Part shown: positions 15,698 to 19,114 of the stretch, piece after piece
Numbering within the stretch: position 1 is the stretch's first letter
Layout of the letters: every line of letters starts with the position of its first letter
Assembly (NCBI GenBank): GCA_964532995.1
Contig: CAZHJN010000036.1
Span: 1 to 19,114 of the forward strand
DNA: 19,114 bases
Source: DTJG01 sp964532995
GTDB taxonomy: Bacteria; Ratteibacteria; UBA8468; B48-G9; DTJG01
Direction: 5' to 3'
The notes under the pieces: generated by a model
Told to the model about the DNA's origin: nothing
Seen by the model: only the letters and a program-made list of their open reading frames with translations
Database searches by the model: none
Translations under genes and position numbers: made by a program

Positions 15698-16864
15698 ATG
15701 GAAATAATTAAAGATGTTTTCTGTATCAGATCAGTTGACTGGGACCTACAAACATTTCATGGATACTCAACTCCTTATGGAACAACCTATAACTCGTTTC
15801 TCATAAAAGGTGAGAAAAATATACTCATTGATACTGCAAAATACTACTGTGAAAAAGAGTTTATGCAAAAATTAAAGAATATCATTCCGCTCGATAAAAT
15901 TGATTATGTAATTTCAAATCATGCAGAAATGGATCATTCAGGACTTATTGAAAGGGTCATTGAGGTCTCAGGAGCAACTCTCATATGCTCTCCGAAAGGA
16001 AAGGAAAATCTTGAGAAACATTTTCATAAGAAATTTGAAAAAATTATAGTCGTCAATAATGCTCAGACTCTCACGCTTGGAGATGTTTCACTTCAGTTTT
16101 TTCATACACCGATGGTTCACTGGCCTGATTCAATGTGCACTTATTTCCCTGAAAAACAAATTCTCTTCCCGAATGATGCTTTTGGTCAGCATATTGCAAG
16201 TTCTAAATTTTTTGTTGATGAAATAGGTCTGGATACAGTAATAAGGGAAGCAAGAAAATATTACGCTAATATCGTGAATCCTTATGGAGCATCTGTCAGA
16301 AAAGTTCTTGAATCTCTCACCAATCTTAAAATTGATATGATCCTACCATCACACGGTATGCTGTGGAGAAAACAGAAGGATATAGAAAGCATCATTGATA
16401 AATATACCGGATGGGCAGCAAACGAACCAGGCCAGAAGATTCTGATAATCTATGAAACGATGTGGGGATCAACAAAAATGATGGCTGAAGAATGTTATCT
16501 TAAAGCCCTTGAATGCAATCAGGAACCTGAATTGATGAATCTGGAAATAAAAGATATTTCAGATGTTGTTGCTGAGATACCCGACGCGAAAATTTTGCTC
16601 TTCGGATCATCCGTTCTTCATAACCAGATTCTTCCAGAAATGGCAGGGTTGATAACATATCTCACCGGACTCAAATTCAGCAATAGAAAAGCCTGGACTT
16701 TTGGTTCATATGGATGGGCAAAATCCTGTTTTGACAGATTAGAGGTCTCTCTCAAAAATGCAGGATTTGATTTACCTTACAGTGGCTATTATGTGAATTT
16801 CGTACCTGAAAAAAAAGAACTTGAAGAACTCAGCAGGTTTTTTGCGGAGAAGATTCTGGTTTGA
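15698..16864 (+). CDS. fprA: A-type flavoprotein / flavodiiron protein (O2 or NO reductase)
   Basis: This is a 388-residue cytosolic flavodiiron protein that reduces O2 to water or NO to N2O in anaerobes. Residues 1-240 form the metallo-beta-lactamase-like domain with diiron ligands His75, Glu77, Asp79 and the neighbouring His80 (HAEMDH), His141 (MVHWPD), Asp160 (FPNDAFG) and His219 (PSHGMLW). Residues 246-388 form the flavodoxin-like domain with the FMN-binding start ILIIYETMWGSTKMMAE. Length is typical of class A members without fused rubredoxin or reductase domains. Both such partners lie just upstream in the same operon but are frameshifted as read. AGGAGAAGGT before the ATG supports the start. 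Its TGA overlaps the TTG start of lnt. Confidence 0.93.
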   Translation: MEIIKDVFCIRSVDWDLQTFHGYSTPYGTTYNSFLIKGEKNILIDTAKYYCEKEFMQKLKNIIPLDKIDYVISNHAEMDHSGLIERVIEVSGATLICSPKGKENLEKHFHKKFEKIIVVNNAQTLTLGDVSLQFFHTPMVHWPDSMCTYFPEKQILFPNDAFGQHIASSKFFVDEIGLDTVIREARKYYANIVNPYGASVRKVLESLTNLKIDMILPSHGMLWRKQKDIESIIDKYTGWAANEPGQKILIIYETMWGSTKMMAEECYLKALECNQEPELMNLEIKDISDVVAEIPDAKILLFGSSVLHNQILPEMAGLITYLTGLKFSNRKAWTFGSYGWAKSCFDRLEVSLKNAGFDLPYSGYYVNFVPEKKELEELSRFFAEKILV

Positions 16865-18291
16865 AAAAAAGTATTGGTTTCTTTTTCCTGATCGCATTAT
16901 CGGGCGCATTACCCTGTCTCGCATTTCCACCTTTCAAATTCTGGTTTCTTGAGTGGTTTGCTTTTGTTCCCATTCTGCTGCTTCTTGATAGCAAAAAAAA
17001 CAATCTTCTTGTATTTATTTCAGGCCTTTCTGCTGGTTTTGTTTTCTATGCGTTTTCACTTTACTGGATTTACTCTGTAGCAGGTTTTTTTTATCTTTTT
17101 TTAGCCATTTATCTGGCAGTGTTCTGGGGAATTTTCTTCAGCTTGCTTCTTTCTTTTCCCGCAAATGTAAGATGCATTATCGGAGCAGGTCTCTGGTTTT
17201 TTTTGGAAATCATCATTCAATATCTTTTCACCGGATTTCCGTGGTTACCTCTTTCCCTTTCACAGTGGGCATTTCCTTACACTGTCAGGATGGTCTCGAT
17301 AACAGGTTCAGCAGGACTATCAGCATTAATAATTGCTTTAAATATCTCCATTTATGCAATGATAAAGTACAGAAAATTCCTGCAGTTTATAACCTGCCTT
17401 ACCCTTACAGCGTCTGCTGGCTTGTTATCAAATATAGATTTTGTAAAACATGGTGATACAGCAACAAAAATTATTGCTGTTCAGGGGAATTCCGGTTATT
17501 TCGGACAATTTCCTGAGGACTCATTTGAAAAATATCGAAACCTTACAGAAACCATCACAACTACATGCGATCTGGTGGTATGGCCTGAAAGCAGTTATCC
17601 TTCAATACTGAGAAAAGATGAAGAGGTTTTTAATTATCTGATTAATAAATCCCATCAATTCCCAATCCTGATGGGTGCCATGAATGAAGAAAATGGAAAT
17701 GTGACCAACAGTGCCTTTTACTTCAGAAATGGAGGTTTTGAACGTTATGATAAAAGACATCTTGTTCCCTTTGGCGAATATGTCCCTGGAGAAAAACTGT
17801 GGATTGTAAAAAAAATATATAAAAAAATATACGGAGGAATACCGGATATTAAACCAGGAAAAGATTCAGTCATATTTAATCCTGGCTCGAAAAAATTTTC
17901 TGTGTTGATATGTTTTGAAAATATATTTTCAAGCCTTGTGCAGGATAATATGGAAAATAATCCGGACTTCTTCATAACAATAACCAATGACTCATGGTAT
18001 GGTGACTCTTCTGGACCTTATCAACATTTTGCGCATAATATATTAAGGGCAACTGAAACGGGTAGGTTTGTAATTCAGGTTTCTACCACAGGAATTACAG
18101 GTTACGCAACTCCTGATGGAAAACATAAAACATTGAACCATGATAACAAAAAAATGTTTATCAGCGGGATTATGGAAATCGATATACCGGATAACAATAA
18201 GCAAAAGAATATCTACACCAGAATAGGGGATATTGGTCTGAGCACAATTTTTCTTTTGTTAACAGGAGCCTGTCTGTGTCGAAAGATATAA
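16861..18291 (+). CDS. lnt: Apolipoprotein N-acyltransferase
   Basis: This 476-residue inner-membrane enzyme adds the third acyl chain to the N-terminal cysteine of lipoproteins, the last step of lipoprotein maturation in diderm bacteria. The N-terminal 190 residues hold about six hydrophobic segments. The first contains the familiar LSGALPCLAFPPF and FPWLPLSLSQW motifs of the family. The C-terminal nitrilase-like domain carries the catalytic triad Glu243 (WPESSYPS), Lys298 (DKRHLVPFGEYVPG) and Cys351 (LICFENIF), then TNDSWYG. The start is TTG at 16861, overlapping the fprA stop as TTGA, an uncommon start codon favoured by the coupling and by the family-like N-terminus MKKSIGFF. Length is normal to slightly short. 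Confidence 0.95.
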   Translation: MKKSIGFFFLIALSGALPCLAFPPFKFWFLEWFAFVPILLLLDSKKNNLLVFISGLSAGFVFYAFSLYWIYSVAGFFYLFLAIYLAVFWGIFFSLLLSFPANVRCIIGAGLWFFLEIIIQYLFTGFPWLPLSLSQWAFPYTVRMVSITGSAGLSALIIALNISIYAMIKYRKFLQFITCLTLTASAGLLSNIDFVKHGDTATKIIAVQGNSGYFGQFPEDSFEKYRNLTETITTTCDLVVWPESSYPSILRKDEEVFNYLINKSHQFPILMGAMNEENGNVTNSAFYFRNGGFERYDKRHLVPFGEYVPGEKLWIVKKIYKKIYGGIPDIKPGKDSVIFNPGSKKFSVLICFENIFSSLVQDNMENNPDFFITITNDSWYGDSSGPYQHFAHNILRATETGRFVIQVSTTGITGYATPDGKHKTLNHDNKKMFISGIMEIDIPDNNKQKNIYTRIGDIGLSTIFLLLTGACLCRKI

Positions 18292-18938
18292 ATGAAATTG
18301 AAGAAAAATCTGGATATAAATTCAAGAATATAAAACTTCTCGAGACCGCGCTCACGCATTCATCTTATGCCAATCAACATCTGGTTGAATCAAACGAACG
18401 AATGGAATTTCTCGGAGATGCTGTTTTAAATTATACTGTGGCAATAGAAATATTCAAACGCAATCCTGAAATGAATGAGCAATTTCTCACTGAATCAAAA
18501 GCTGCGTATGTTAACAGAAATTTTCTGCATGAAATTGGTAAAAATCTCATGCTCGAAAAAAAACTGAAACAGATAGGATTGAAAAATCCAAGGCTTGATC
18601 CTGTTGTTGAAGCTTTAATTGGCGCCATATATCTCGATGGCGGTTTTCATGCAGCAAGAAGATTCATAAAAAAATTTATATTGACAAAACAAACTGGACC
18701 TTTGCAGGATTATAAAGGATTATTGAAAACAACTGTGGCTGAAAAGTTTAACAAACCCATAATCTATAAGATAGAAAAAACAGAAGGTCCTCCGCACAGG
18801 AAGATATTTATAATATCAGCAAAGATAAAAGGTATGCCAATAAAAACAACAGCCAGAGGAAAAACCAAAAAAGAGGCTGAACTTAAAGCATCAAGAATGT
18901 TGCTTGAAAAAATTCGTGCTTATGAGTTATTTTTTTGA
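18276..18938 (+). CDS. rnc: Ribonuclease III
   Basis: This is a 220-residue double-strand-specific endonuclease for rRNA and mRNA processing. The signature NERMEFLGDAVLNY supplies Glu41, Glu44 and Asp48. The second catalytic segment LDPVVEALIGAIYLDGG keeps Glu112 (E. coli Glu117), but the residue three places before it, normally Asp (E. coli Asp114), is Pro109, with an Asp one position earlier. A double-stranded-RNA-binding domain covers residues 145-215, with a GPPHRKIF loop and a KTKKEAELKASR helix. The start is GTG at 18276 with AGGAG (18264-18268) eight bases before it, and the gene overlaps lnt by 16 bp. The 3' end overlaps a minus-strand gene by 19 bp. Confidence 0.93.
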   Translation: MSKDINEIEEKSGYKFKNIKLLETALTHSSYANQHLVESNERMEFLGDAVLNYTVAIEIFKRNPEMNEQFLTESKAAYVNRNFLHEIGKNLMLEKKLKQIGLKNPRLDPVVEALIGAIYLDGGFHAARRFIKKFILTKQTGPLQDYKGLLKTTVAEKFNKPIIYKIEKTEGPPHRKIFIISAKIKGMPIKTTARGKTKKEAELKASRMLLEKIRAYELFF

Positions 18939-19114
18939 AATAAATCCAGAAAAAGGAAAGCCGGAATTAAATGGATTTTCTTTTCTTTGGCCAGAAATTT
19001 ATAAAAACCAATCGTATAAAAAAGATAAACTGCAAAGGCAAGCCAGAATAAAAACTTAGAGATAAAAAACAAAGGCAGGACAGCGGCGCCGACCATTGTC
19101 TTGATTCCCCTCTC
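18920..19114 (-). CDS. C-terminal part of a membrane protein (possibly family 2 glycosyltransferase)
   Basis: The minus strand is open from the right window edge to a TAA at 18920-18922, giving the last 64 residues of a protein whose main part lies outside the window. One or two hydrophobic segments are visible: VGAAVLPLFFISKF followed by FWLAFAVYLFYTIGFY, with a charged KEKK break, then IHLIPAFLFLDLF and a short polar end. A short RGIK sequence before the membrane segments and the overall pattern resemble the C-terminus of membrane-anchored glycosyltransferases. Without the catalytic domain this is a guess. It converges on rnc and overlaps it by 19 bp. Confidence 0.5.
   Translation of the reverse strand, partial: ERGIKTMVGAAVLPLFFISKFLFWLAFAVYLFYTIGFYKFLAKEKKIHLIPAFLFLDLFQKNNS

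Noticed and set aside
18926..18945. TTATTT / AAATAA hairpin with T run after rnc as a terminator
   Set aside because: The stem is only A-T pairs, overlaps the rnc stop region and the convergent gene, and has no GC core, so it would be too weak.
1..19114. CRISPR arrays, insertion sequences, tRNA genes, riboswitches
   Set aside because: I saw no regularly spaced direct repeats, no transposase motifs, no tRNA-like cloverleaf and no long leader that could hold a riboswitch.

Overview
The window is a gene-dense, AT-rich stretch of bacterial chromosome with about twenty protein genes. I see no tRNA, rRNA, CRISPR array, insertion sequence or prophage, and no gene-free stretch longer than about 150 bp. 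An apolipoprotein N-acyltransferase (Lnt) points to a diderm (Gram-negative) cell envelope. A flavodiiron protein with a rubredoxin and an NAD(P)H:flavin reductase, together with several radical-SAM enzymes, points to an anaerobic or microaerobic life. I cannot name the phylum from the sequence; a poorly sampled AT-rich diderm lineage fits.

Left part (1-5052). A SERCA-like Ca2+ P-type ATPase is followed by an ACT-domain protein (UPF0237) and a PFL-family protein (UPF0210), a known conserved pair of unsettled function. These converge on, and overlap by 105 bp, a minus-strand operon of rlmN and a SerB-like HAD phosphatase.

Middle part (6086-9436). A short divergent control region separates rlmN from a plus-strand amidohydrolase/flavin-reductase pair. 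That pair abuts, with no spacer, a minus-strand pair: a PP-loop tRNA-thiolation-type ATPase and a Cof-type HAD phosphatase. A second divergent region carries the clearest promoter of the window (TTGCTC, 17 bp, TATAAT), placed so close to the purB start codon that the mRNA is probably leaderless.

Right part (9437-18938). One long plus-strand operon with overlapping or touching genes runs purB, a degenerate aPGAM-like protein, folK, panC, panD, a radical-SAM/SPASM-like enzyme, an FAD/NAD(P) reductase, rubredoxin, a flavodiiron protein (FprA), lnt and rnc. It mixes cofactor synthesis (purine, folate, pantothenate), an oxygen/NO detoxification electron chain, lipoprotein maturation and RNA processing. 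The window ends inside a minus-strand membrane protein that overlaps rnc.

Main points for a second look: (1) the reductase and the rubredoxin, which would feed the intact flavodiiron protein, each carry a single-base frameshift, so the chain is either decaying or hit by sequence errors; (2) the gene after purB looks like an archaeal-type phosphoglycerate mutase that has lost its nucleophile and metal ligands, a candidate pseudo-enzyme with a new role; (3) RNase III has Pro where a conserved metal-binding Asp is expected; (4) purB appears leaderless; (5) all three convergent gene junctions touch or overlap, leaving no room for ordinary terminators.
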